Below, one piece after another: positions 1-5,512 of a stretch of DNA of 12,955 nucleotides. This stretch comes from an uncultured Lachnospiraceae bacterium (GTDB taxonomy: Bacteria > Bacillota > Clostridia > Lachnospirales > Lachnospiraceae). Both the position numbers and the translations under genes were made by a program. Where the stretch lies: NCBI GenBank assembly GCA_902783395.1, contig CACZRA010000280.1:1-12955 (forward strand), in the 5' to 3' direction. The notes beneath the pieces were generated by a model. The model had not been told where the DNA came from. It saw nothing but the letters and a program-made list of their open reading frames with translations, and did not search any database. The first letter of the stretch is position 1, and each line of letters starts with the position of its first letter.

Positions 1-387
1 AGCAAAACGCTCTGGGATACCGGCGCGCTCGTGACCTGGTCGAGCGATGATGTCGCTTTCGGTGATTTTTCGACCTGGAACCCGTATTATGGCATGGAAG
101 TCGGGATGACCCGATGGGTCAGCGAAAAGACCAAGGCACCCAGTGAGCAGAAGACCATTAAGATCCTTCCTCCTCTGAATGAGAGGATGAGTATAGAAGA
201 AATGCTGCAGGGGTTTACGATCAACGGAGCGAAGCAGCTTGGCATCGAAGCCTCCAAGGGTTCCATCGAAGCGGGGAAGGATGCGGATTTCCTGGTGTTT
301 GAAAAAGACCTGCTCACGGCAGAGCATGAGGGATTTAGCCACAATCTGCCTTGTGATGTGTATTTCTGCGGAAAGAAGATGAATTAA
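1..387 (+). CDS. Amidohydrolase family protein (YtcJ-like), C-terminal fragment
   Basis: The reading frame is open from base 1 and ends at TAA 385-387, so only the last 128 residues are present and the start lies to the left. The pattern is that of the C-terminal part of a metal-dependent amidohydrolase (amidohydrolase_3/YtcJ type). An SSDD segment at residues 15-18 fits the late metal-binding aspartate of the barrel. It is followed by a NPYYGME segment, then MSIEEMLQGFTINGAKQLGI, and then GSIEAGKDADFLVFEKDL. The last is the classic strand of the small beta-sandwich domain ('G-S-I-x-x-G-K-x-A-D'). Such enzymes hydrolyse amide or related C-N bonds in small molecules in the cytoplasm; the substrate cannot be read from this fragment. 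The gene converges with the lipoprotein gene on the other strand, 40 bases away. The family call is confident; the specific function is unknown. Confidence 0.85.
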   Translation, partial: SKTLWDTGALVTWSSDDVAFGDFSTWNPYYGMEVGMTRWVSEKTKAPSEQKTIKILPPLNERMSIEEMLQGFTINGAKQLGIEASKGSIEAGKDADFLVFEKDLLTAEHEGFSHNLPCDVYFCGKKMN

Positions 388-427
388 CATTCCGTGCGGT
401 GATACGGGAAAAGCCGGGAGGCGGGGA

Positions 428-928
428 TCAGTAGGCCGGTCCGCCGCCTTCCGTGCAGTGATCGGATCTTACATAGTGATACTCACCGTCCTGACCGCTG
501 TACAGTTCATAAAAGTCTTTTTCCTCCGGCTCATAGAAGCCTATTACGAATTCGCCTCCGTCATCGTAAATATTGTAGAGATATCCCTTTGTTCCGTCCG
601 GATTTTCATATTCCTCTCTCTTAAGCTCACCTTCAAAATTGCACATGCCGTCATAGCTGTATGATTCCACATGACCGTCAGCGGTAATGGAATAATGTCC
701 GTTGCCGAGCAGGCCGTCCACATACCAGTCACCGGCAAAACGGGAAAGGTCATCGTCAGCCGGAGCTTCCGATCCCTGAGACGTGGTCTCTTCCTGTGCT
801 TCTACACTGGCGGCTTCTTCGACGGTGTCTTTTTCACCGACGTTCTCTTTCTTTCCGGTCTGACCGCACCCCGTGACGAAGACGGCGATCATAGCGAGCA
901 GAACTGTCCATATTATAGCTTTTCTCAT
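428..928 (-). CDS. Small lipoprotein of unknown function
   Basis: This 166-residue secreted lipoprotein has a short basic N-terminus (MRKAII), a hydrophobic stretch and a lipobox VTGC, with the lipidated cysteine at residue 21. An acidic, low-complexity linker (roughly residues 22-62, rich in E, A, S) tethers a C-terminal domain of about 100 residues. That domain is rich in G, Y, D and alternating aromatic residues (FAGDWYVDG, HYSITADG, YLYNIYDDGGEF), which suggests a beta-sheet fold on the outer face of the membrane. An in-frame ATG two codons upstream (934-932) abuts the ribosome binding site directly, so the third-codon ATG at 928 is preferred. It is transcribed away from the three-lipoprotein run that begins at 1135. 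I recognise no domain family and infer no function beyond surface attachment. Confidence 0.82.
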   Translation of the reverse strand: MRKAIIWTVLLAMIAVFVTGCGQTGKKENVGEKDTVEEAASVEAQEETTSQGSEAPADDDLSRFAGDWYVDGLLGNGHYSITADGHVESYSYDGMCNFEGELKREEYENPDGTKGYLYNIYDDGGEFVIGFYEPEEKDFYELYSGQDGEYHYVRSDHCTEGGGPAY

Positions 929-934
929 AATCAT

Positions 935-939
935 CCTCC
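935..939 (-). promoter_or_regulatory. Ribosome binding site that sets the start of the 928 lipoprotein
   Basis: The minus strand reads GGAGG here. It lies six bases before the ATG at 928 but zero bases before the in-frame ATG at 934, so initiation at 928 is favoured. Confidence 0.7.
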
Positions 940-1022
940 ATGCTAAACAGCATAAACTTCAGAACACATTAAAAGAATACTATCATTTACGCATAATGAA
1001 CAGATACTAAAAGCATATCTTG

Positions 1023-1042
1023 TGATTTTCAGGTGAAAATCA
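1023..1042. promoter_or_regulatory. Perfect 9-bp inverted repeat, operator-like
   Basis: The sequence is TGATTTTCA, then GG, then TGAAAATCA. The two 9-base arms are exactly complementary around a 2-base centre. It lies in the gap between two divergent lipoprotein genes (928 leftward, 1135 rightward), about 45 bases before a TATAAT box. With only two central bases it cannot form a good RNA hairpin, and no T-run follows directly, so a binding site for a dimeric DNA-binding protein is more plausible than a terminator. The regulator is unknown. Confidence 0.5.
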
Positions 1043-1085
1043 ATAATCTATATTTTTTAGTATGTATTTTCCAGGACAGTGGGAG

Positions 1086-1091
1086 TATAAT
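1086..1091 (+). promoter_or_regulatory. Candidate -10 box for the lipoprotein run
   Basis: A perfect TATAAT lies 43 bases before the start codon at 1135. No good -35 hexamer is found at 16-18 bases spacing (the sequence there is T-rich, such as TGTATT), so the promoter would be weak or activator-dependent if real. Confidence 0.4.
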
Positions 1092-1120
1092 CTTGATGGC
1101 AAAAGTCGTACCGGCTAAAA

Positions 1121-1126
1121 GGGAGG
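1121..1126 (+). promoter_or_regulatory. Ribosome binding site that sets the start of the 1135 lipoprotein
   Basis: GGGAGG lies eight bases before ATG 1135. The frame is open further upstream, but only this ATG has a proper binding site and gives an N-terminal lipoprotein signal. The ATG at 1130 is in another frame. Confidence 0.75.
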
Positions 1127-1134
1127 AAAATGAA

Positions 1135-1983
1135 ATGTACCTTAAAAAAAATACCAAAAGAGTCACAGCAGCAATATTATCCGTCATGCTCGGACTGACA
1201 CTTGCAGCATGTGGTTCCGGGAGTGATACCGCTGCTGTCGACAATACGCAGACAGAGGCGGAAAATAAAGACGCGGCAGCGGTGGAATCAGAAGCACCTG
1301 CAAAAGAGGATGTGGCTACTGAGCAGGCAAGCGAAGATTCAGGATCGGCAGACGATGGTTCGGAAACGACGAGATCGGAAATGATGACTGAGGATGCATG
1401 TGATCCTGTTTACCGCGATCAGGTAAAAGAAATGGTCTCATCGGGAACGGCAGATCAGTTTATGCTGGTTTACATTGATGACGATGAAATACCGGAGCTT
1501 TTGGCGAGCAATTCCGAAGGTCCGCTTGATAAGGAAAACGCGTTCATCTACACATTTTATAACGATGAGCTTGTTCTGCTGGCAAGTGTGATCTCCGGTG
1601 CGGACGGCGGGTCCTTAAGCTATTCCGAAAACAATATGATACGCCAGACCGGAAGTGTGGCCGGGATGTCGGATGTCTATTCTAAGTTAGCTGACGGGAA
1701 ACTCGAAGAAGAGCTCCGCGCGGAGATGATCGATACTCTTAAGACCGATTCGGAGGGAGAGGAAGTCTACAAGTATTCGGTAAACGGCAAAGATGCAACC
1801 GAAAAGGAGTACAATGATTCGATAGACGGACTTGTTAAGGAGTATACTCCTTTTATTTCCATAGATTATGACGGATTGAACGTGATAACTTACAAGGATG
1901 GAGCGTATGAACAGACACAGACAAGACCGTACTGTTCTGCGGAGGAGATGCTGGTACTTTTGGGGGATCCTGATGCGGAATAA
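1135..1983 (+). CDS. Lipoprotein with an IDDDEIPEL motif; first of a three-gene run
   Basis: This is a 282-residue lipoprotein. A basic N-terminus and hydrophobic core lead to lipobox LAAC (cysteine 26). A low-complexity linker rich in E, A, D and S follows, to about residue 90, and then a globular domain. Within it, YIDDDEIPELL (residues 113-123) resembles an acidic metal-binding or FG-GAP-like loop (D-x-D followed by I-P-E-L), a pattern I associate with secreted proteins of Lachnospiraceae. A second landmark is NGKDATEKEY (217-226). Both landmarks recur, in the same order, in the lipoprotein at 2674, so the two are probably distant paralogues. The frame is open upstream to 1033, but ATG 1135 has the binding site. 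The next gene starts 46 bases after the stop with no terminator between, so co-transcription is likely. The function is unknown; surface location is inferred from the lipobox. Confidence 0.85.
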   Translation: MYLKKNTKRVTAAILSVMLGLTLAACGSGSDTAAVDNTQTEAENKDAAAVESEAPAKEDVATEQASEDSGSADDGSETTRSEMMTEDACDPVYRDQVKEMVSSGTADQFMLVYIDDDEIPELLASNSEGPLDKENAFIYTFYNDELVLLASVISGADGGSLSYSENNMIRQTGSVAGMSDVYSKLADGKLEEELRAEMIDTLKTDSEGEEVYKYSVNGKDATEKEYNDSIDGLVKEYTPFISIDYDGLNVITYKDGAYEQTQTRPYCSAEEMLVLLGDPDAE

Positions 1984-2029
1984 ACTAAAGAATACCCGAA
2001 GCTGACAGGAGAATGAAAGAGAGGATATC

Positions 2030-2677
2030 ATGAAGAAATTTATTACAGCATTACTTTTAGGCACATTGGCGGGAACCATGCTTTGCGCATGCGGATCATC
2101 GGAAAGTACGCAGCCCAAGACAGAAGAAGCAGCGCAGACCGAAGACACGGCAGATACGGCTGACACTGCAGCTGCCGCGGACACAGCAGCAGATACATCG
2201 GATGAGGCTGCCGACGAGGATGAAGGCGGGAAGAATGTCCTCGTCATAAAGGCACCGGGCTATACAGGACTTACAAATCTAAGGAATGACAACAACGATG
2301 ACGGCACATATTTCTATGAGGATATGACGGAAGACGGGATCACGATCATCACAAATATGAGCTACCCCAACTCACAGAGGGACGGACAGGCGATGGATGC
2401 GTATGCTGAAAATATCGTCTGTGCCCAGGTCGATAACGATGCAAAGATCACAGATACAGTCGAGGATTCCGACCTTTCGGCTAAGCTTACCTATCCTGTC
2501 TACAAGGTTTCATGGGAGAGCGGATCGAACGAGGATACGAAACAGGCGGTCGGAGTGGTAGTGCTCACAGACAATTATACTTATTACTTCGGTTACAAGT
2601 GCCCGATAGATAATTTTGAGGAAAACGCGGAGTTTTATAACTCGGAGTTACAGGGGATCGAACTGATAGAACAATGA
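2030..2677 (+). CDS. Lipoprotein of unknown function with an Ala-Asp-Thr repeat linker
   Basis: This is a 215-residue lipoprotein with signal MKKFITALLLGTLAG, lipobox LCAC (cysteine 21), and a linker in which residues 39-58 are almost purely D, T and A. The mature domain (from about residue 70) starts IKAPGYTGL and ends with a segment rich in Y and F (LTDNYTYYFGYKCPID) followed by FYNSELQGIELI. The last part loosely resembles the end of PsbP/Mog1-like domains of bacterial lipoproteins; this is a weak impression only. An AGAGAGG binding site ends five bases before the ATG. The stop codon overlaps the start of the next gene (ATGA at 2674-2677), so the pair is probably translationally coupled. 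It does not show the IDDDEIPEL motif of its neighbours. No function is assigned. Confidence 0.85.
   Translation: MKKFITALLLGTLAGTMLCACGSSESTQPKTEEAAQTEDTADTADTAAAADTAADTSDEAADEDEGGKNVLVIKAPGYTGLTNLRNDNNDDGTYFYEDMTEDGITIITNMSYPNSQRDGQAMDAYAENIVCAQVDNDAKITDTVEDSDLSAKLTYPVYKVSWESGSNEDTKQAVGVVVLTDNYTYYFGYKCPIDNFEENAEFYNSELQGIELIEQ
2144..2203 (+). repeat. Degenerate Asp-Thr-Ala codon repeat in a lipoprotein linker
   Basis: Tandem units encode D-T-A or D-T-A-A, ending D-T-S. Synonymous codons vary between units (GAC/GAT, ACG/ACT/ACA, GCA/GCT/GCC/GCG), so the repeat is kept at the protein level and is not a clean recent DNA slippage tract. It forms the flexible spacer between the lipid anchor and the folded domain. 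Confidence 0.6.
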
Positions 2678-3450
2678 AAAAAAGGATAATACTTATAACA
2701 GCGGCTGTATTACTTGAATCCTTTCTTCTTTGCGGCTGCGGTGGTACGGGAACTGCCGCGGCTCCCGAAGAGGGGACCGTTGCAGCTTCGGAAGAACAGA
2801 CGGATACCGGCAGCGGTACGGAGACAGCCCAAACGGGGGCTGATACGGAAACCGGGGCGGAAAGAGCCGCCTATGAGGATTTTTACGGTATAGTATCCGA
2901 TGCCGATCCGAAGAAATGGGATGGTTTTTCACTTATTGATCTCGACGGTGACGGAATATACGAGCTTTTTGCTACCTGTATCGAAGGGGAGCGTGAGGAT
3001 GAGGGGATACAGCCCTATATGATAGCCGCATACAATAACAACAAATCGACGGTTAATGACGCACTTCAGGACGGAGTGGCAGGAGCAGGCGGTTACCGGG
3101 GGACACTGTATTACATTGAAGGCCGGGGGATACTCCATGAGAGCATGACCTACGCTCCTTTTGGCATCCCTGCAGACACCGTATATGTACTTAAGGATGG
3201 CGCTGTAGAGATATCCGATACGGGGGAGTTTTCGCTTGACAGTTACGATGATACCGAGGGGGATAACTGGGATCCTTTTGAGCACGGATCATGGAGCTGG
3301 AACGGTGAGAACGTTACGGAAGAGGAGTATTACGAGGCGCTTAAAAAGGCAACCGGTGATTCAGAGGGGCTCCCTCTGTGCGAGATAGACTGGAAGAGCA
3401 GGGATACGATGCTTGAAGAACTTAAAAGCCTGTCTTCCGGCAGCAGGTAA
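2674..3450 (+). CDS. Lipoprotein with a DLDGDGIYEL acidic motif; last of a three-gene run
   Basis: This is a 258-residue lipoprotein with signal MKKRIILITAAVLLESFLL, lipobox LCGC (cysteine 22), and a linker rich in G, T, E and A to about residue 65. The mature domain contains LIDLDGDGIYEL, with D89, D91, D93 and E97 spaced as in an EF-hand or dockerin-type calcium loop. Further on are a Gly/Tyr-rich middle and NGENVTEEEY (210-219). The same two landmarks occur in the 1135 product at 115-122 and 217-226. Its ATG overlaps the preceding stop as ATGA. The only purine-rich element upstream (AGGGG near 2652) is too far away, so coupled translation is likely. It converges with the pyridoxal kinase gene, and the ends are 28 bases apart. 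The function is unknown; calcium binding is inferred from the loop spacing alone. Confidence 0.85.
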   Translation: MKKRIILITAAVLLESFLLCGCGGTGTAAAPEEGTVAASEEQTDTGSGTETAQTGADTETGAERAAYEDFYGIVSDADPKKWDGFSLIDLDGDGIYELFATCIEGEREDEGIQPYMIAAYNNNKSTVNDALQDGVAGAGGYRGTLYYIEGRGILHESMTYAPFGIPADTVYVLKDGAVEISDTGEFSLDSYDDTEGDNWDPFEHGSWSWNGENVTEEEYYEALKKATGDSEGLPLCEIDWKSRDTMLEELKSLSSGSR

Positions 3451-3478
3451 AATCCGTCAGCTTACGGTGTCATACGTC

Positions 3479-4315
3479 TTATTCGATATATCCCTTCAGT
3501 ATGTGAAGGCACTTTTCGAAGCTGACACCGTACCAGCGTTTTTCAGGATCTTTATCTGTTTCCTCTATGCAGCGGCCTACGAAATCAACCGCGTTTTCCA
3601 TGGCTTTTTCCAGGGGCAGATCTTTCAGCATGCATCCGGTCACTACCGAAGCAAAGATATCGCCTGTTCCTAAATATATCCCTTCATGTTTTTTTCTAAA
3701 TGAAGAGGAATACCTGTTGTATTCCATGTCAAAGCACATGGCACCGATACTGTCAGGACCGGAATGCACGCCTGTTATTATTACTCTTCCCGGACCCATC
3801 GATGCCAGAGAAGAGAGCATCTCCATTATCTCACTGCTTTCATAGGATTCCGGAGCCCTGTAGTCTCTTCCCAACAGGAGGCAGGCTTCGGTCAGATTAG
3901 GTATAATAACATCAGCTATCGAAATAAGTGAAGCCATGCTTTGGGCAAAATCATCGGGCAGTCCGGAATACAGCCGGCCGTTATCAGCCATCGCAGGATC
4001 TGCAATAAATACCGATCTATCCGTCCGGTATCTCTCAACAAATGAATGTATCTCATTGATCTGATCCTTTGATCCCAGATAACCGGTATAAATTGCATCA
4101 AAACGAATGTTATTATGGGCTATACCTTGAGATAACGCGAGTATTTTATCCGAAAGATCAAAGGCCGTATAGCTTTCAAACGCAGTATGGTTTGATAATA
4201 AGGAAGTGGGGATAACGATAGTTTCTGTTTCCAGACAGGATAAAACAGGCAGGGCCACTGTTATGGAGCATTTCCCTGCACAGGAGATATCCTGTAAGGT
4301 TACCGCGCGTTTCAT
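3479..4315 (-). CDS. Pyridoxal/pyridoxine/pyridoxamine kinase (PdxK/PdxY family)
   Basis: This is a 278-residue ribokinase-superfamily enzyme of normal length for the family (about 280-290). It transfers the gamma phosphate of ATP to the 5'-hydroxyl of a B6 vitamer in the cytoplasm, the salvage route to pyridoxal phosphate. Visible signatures, in order, are LQDISCAGKCS near the N-terminus, PTSLLSNHT (36-44), DPAMADNGRLY (106-116, the DPxMxDxGxLY signature), PNLTEACLL (139-147), and GTGD (216-219), whose aspartate is the catalytic base. The start is fixed because an in-frame TAG lies three codons upstream. No clear ribosome binding site precedes it. Since it begins 12 bases after the L,D-transpeptidase stop, it is probably co-transcribed and perhaps translationally coupled. 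I cannot separate pdxK from pdxY by sequence alone, so no symbol is given. Confidence 0.92.
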   Translation of the reverse strand: MKRAVTLQDISCAGKCSITVALPVLSCLETETIVIPTSLLSNHTAFESYTAFDLSDKILALSQGIAHNNIRFDAIYTGYLGSKDQINEIHSFVERYRTDRSVFIADPAMADNGRLYSGLPDDFAQSMASLISIADVIIPNLTEACLLLGRDYRAPESYESSEIMEMLSSLASMGPGRVIITGVHSGPDSIGAMCFDMEYNRYSSSFRKKHEGIYLGTGDIFASVVTGCMLKDLPLEKAMENAVDFVGRCIEETDKDPEKRWYGVSFEKCLHILKGYIE

Positions 4316-4327
4316 GAAGCTATACTA

Positions 4328-5134
4328 TCAATTGTGGATATAGACCGGCGTTCCTACGTTCACCATTCCGTAAAGAGCCTCAGCCGTTGTTCTGGGCATA
4401 TTTACGCAACCGTGTGAACCGCCTGTCTTATAGATCTGTCCGCCGAAGGAACTGCGCCAGTTGGCATCATGTATCCCGTAGTGGCCGGTGAAAGGCATCC
4501 AGTAGTTGACATAGGCAGAGTAGCCGCGACCCCTGAGTGTCCTGCCTGTCTGCTTTGCATATATCTGGTACATCCCGGTGGGAGTATTGTTTCCTCTTGA
4601 AGTATTTCCGGTCACAACATCGGAAACAAGGACCGGCATTCCGTTAACGTAGTAAGTAAGCTTCTGTGCAGTAATATTGATGTCTACATAGGTCTGACCG
4701 GAAAGAAGGGCAGGATCTGCCGATTCCGTAGATCCCGATACTGACATTTTCATTGATGGTTTATGTGACGCTTCTGTGTTTCCGCTTGCTATAAGGGCTG
4801 TAAGATAGTTTACCTCCGCAGCCTGATCCATCTCAAGCGTTCCTGGGATGTTGTATATATTCGCAAGGGCGGTCACGAAATTTTTGACTGCGGTGCTGTC
4901 AGCGTAGAAAAGACCTGAGCCGTCTATGGCCAAAGTACCGTCGGGATTTTTCTGTAATAGAGCTCCGATCATGGCTTGGTTAACATAATACTGAGAACTC
5001 AGACCGTCCGATATAGGATACGAGCTGAAATCATATACCGTGGAAGCTACATTCTGAGCCATCGCTTCCTTCGGAATTAAGAATGCCGCGAATACCAGCA
5101 AAACAGCAGAAATAGTCAGTAATAACCTTTTCAT
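4328..5134 (-). CDS. Exported L,D-transpeptidase (YkuD domain)
   Basis: This is a 268-residue secreted protein. The signal peptide is MKRLLLTISAVLLVFAAFLI with likely cleavage after AMA (residue 26). A middle region of about 110 residues that I do not recognise precedes a C-terminal YkuD catalytic domain from about residue 144. The active site is complete: H222 in GIHDANW, then S240-H241-G242-C243 in SHGCVNMPR, which matches the H-x(14-17)-[ST]-H-G-C-x-N pattern with nucleophile C243. Such enzymes make 3-3 crosslinks in peptidoglycan or attach groups to the stem peptide outside the membrane, and resist most penicillins. The frame is open further upstream to a TTG at 5206, but that triplet lies within the promoter -35 box. 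The ATG at 5134, with AGGGAGAGG before it and a proper signal peptide after it, is the start. Confidence 0.93.
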   Translation of the reverse strand: MKRLLLTISAVLLVFAAFLIPKEAMAQNVASTVYDFSSYPISDGLSSQYYVNQAMIGALLQKNPDGTLAIDGSGLFYADSTAVKNFVTALANIYNIPGTLEMDQAAEVNYLTALIASGNTEASHKPSMKMSVSGSTESADPALLSGQTYVDINITAQKLTYYVNGMPVLVSDVVTGNTSRGNNTPTGMYQIYAKQTGRTLRGRGYSAYVNYWMPFTGHYGIHDANWRSSFGGQIYKTGGSHGCVNMPRTTAEALYGMVNVGTPVYIHN

Positions 5135-5137
5135 GAT

Positions 5138-5147
5138 CCTCTCCCTC
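5138..5147 (-). promoter_or_regulatory. Ribosome binding site of the L,D-transpeptidase gene
   Basis: The minus strand reads GAGGGAGAGG, ending three bases before ATG 5134; its GGGAG portion is about six bases away. It supports the start that gives a clean signal peptide. Confidence 0.6.
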
Positions 5148-5177
5148 ACAAATAAACAAAAACTCCGTAGTTGTGAT

Positions 5178-5206
5178 ATTATACTTCCAATAAAGCACAG
5201 GTTCAA
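5178..5206 (-). promoter_or_regulatory. Sigma-A type promoter for the L,D-transpeptidase/pyridoxal kinase unit
   Basis: On the minus strand there is TTGAAC (5206-5201), a 17-base spacer, and a perfect TATAAT (5183-5178). Transcription would begin near 5171, giving a leader of about 36 bases before ATG 5134. It lies in the 80-base gap shared with the divergent gene at 5215, and the -35 box nearly touches that gene's ribosome binding site. Confidence 0.75.
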
Positions 5207-5214
5207 GAGGAAAT

Positions 5215-5433
5215 ATGATGTTTTTCAAAAAGAGACAGCCGGTTGAAACGTATGATAAAGATACCCTTACTCCTGTTTTGAAATGCAGCATCTGCAACGG
5301 AGAGCAGGTAGCGGGATTCAGGAATAAACACACCGGAGAATTTAAGGATATCATGCTCATAAGGTCTGCGGGGGATCTTCAAAAATTCAAGGAACAGTAC
5401 GGCATTACCGGAGAGTTGGAAAAGATATATTAG
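5215..5433 (+). CDS. Small conserved-looking CxxC protein, function unknown
   Basis: This 72-residue cytoplasmic protein has no signal or membrane segment. After a basic start (MMFFKKRQP) it carries a CSIC (CxxC) pair at residues 25-28, then GEQVAGFRNKHTGEF, the strand-like DIMLIRS, and a helical charged tail (DLQKFKEQYGI). I recall short proteins of this shape in clostridial genomes, usually with uninformative automatic names; that cannot be verified here. AGAGG lies four bases before the first ATG and seven before the second, so translation may start at either 5215 or 5218. It points the same way as the AddB-like gene 79 bases downstream, with no terminator seen between, so it may share that transcript. 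A metal- or thiol-based role is only suggested by the cysteine pair. Confidence 0.75.
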   Translation: MMFFKKRQPVETYDKDTLTPVLKCSICNGEQVAGFRNKHTGEFKDIMLIRSAGDLQKFKEQYGITGELEKIY

Positions 5434-5498
5434 ATCAGAAAAAAAGCATTAGCATTGATCTGAGAGTGAATGGAGAGAAATGTAAAACATATGGATTT

Positions 5499-5504
5499 GG
5501 AGGA
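5499..5504 (+). promoter_or_regulatory. Ribosome binding site of the AddB-like gene
   Basis: GGAGGA lies eight bases before ATG 5513. The ATG at 5491 is out of frame, so 5513 is the start. Confidence 0.75.
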
Positions 5505-5512
5505 GAACGACA

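Noticed and set aside
419..449. GC-rich inverted repeat AGGCGG ... CCGCCT at the end of the first lipoprotein
   Set aside because: It has a long loop, includes the stop codon and has no T-run; not a convincing terminator for either gene.
2013..2033. Six-codon mini-frame overlapping the ATG at 2030
   Set aside because: The AGGA lies only two bases before its ATG and nothing suggests attenuation; likely chance.
1687..2247. 186-codon open frame on the minus strand, Ala/Ser-rich
   Set aside because: It is antisense to two well-supported lipoprotein genes, and its Ala/Ser/Val-rich start is the reverse image of the Asp-Thr-Ala linker.
3454..3467. Small hairpin CCGT-CAGCTT-ACGG between the converging lipoprotein and kinase genes
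   Set aside because: A four-pair stem without a T-run on either strand is too weak for a terminator.
5135..5206. Longer L,D-transpeptidase starting at TTG 5206
   Set aside because: The TTG lies in the promoter -35 box and would place 24 extra residues before a normal signal peptide; ATG 5134 has the binding site.
5431..5462. Inverted repeat AGATCA ... TGATCT (5432-5437 and 5456-5461) after the CxxC gene
   Set aside because: The stem is only six pairs (eight with G-U pairs) with an 18-base loop and no T-run follows, so it does not support a terminator; as an operator the arms are too far apart to claim.
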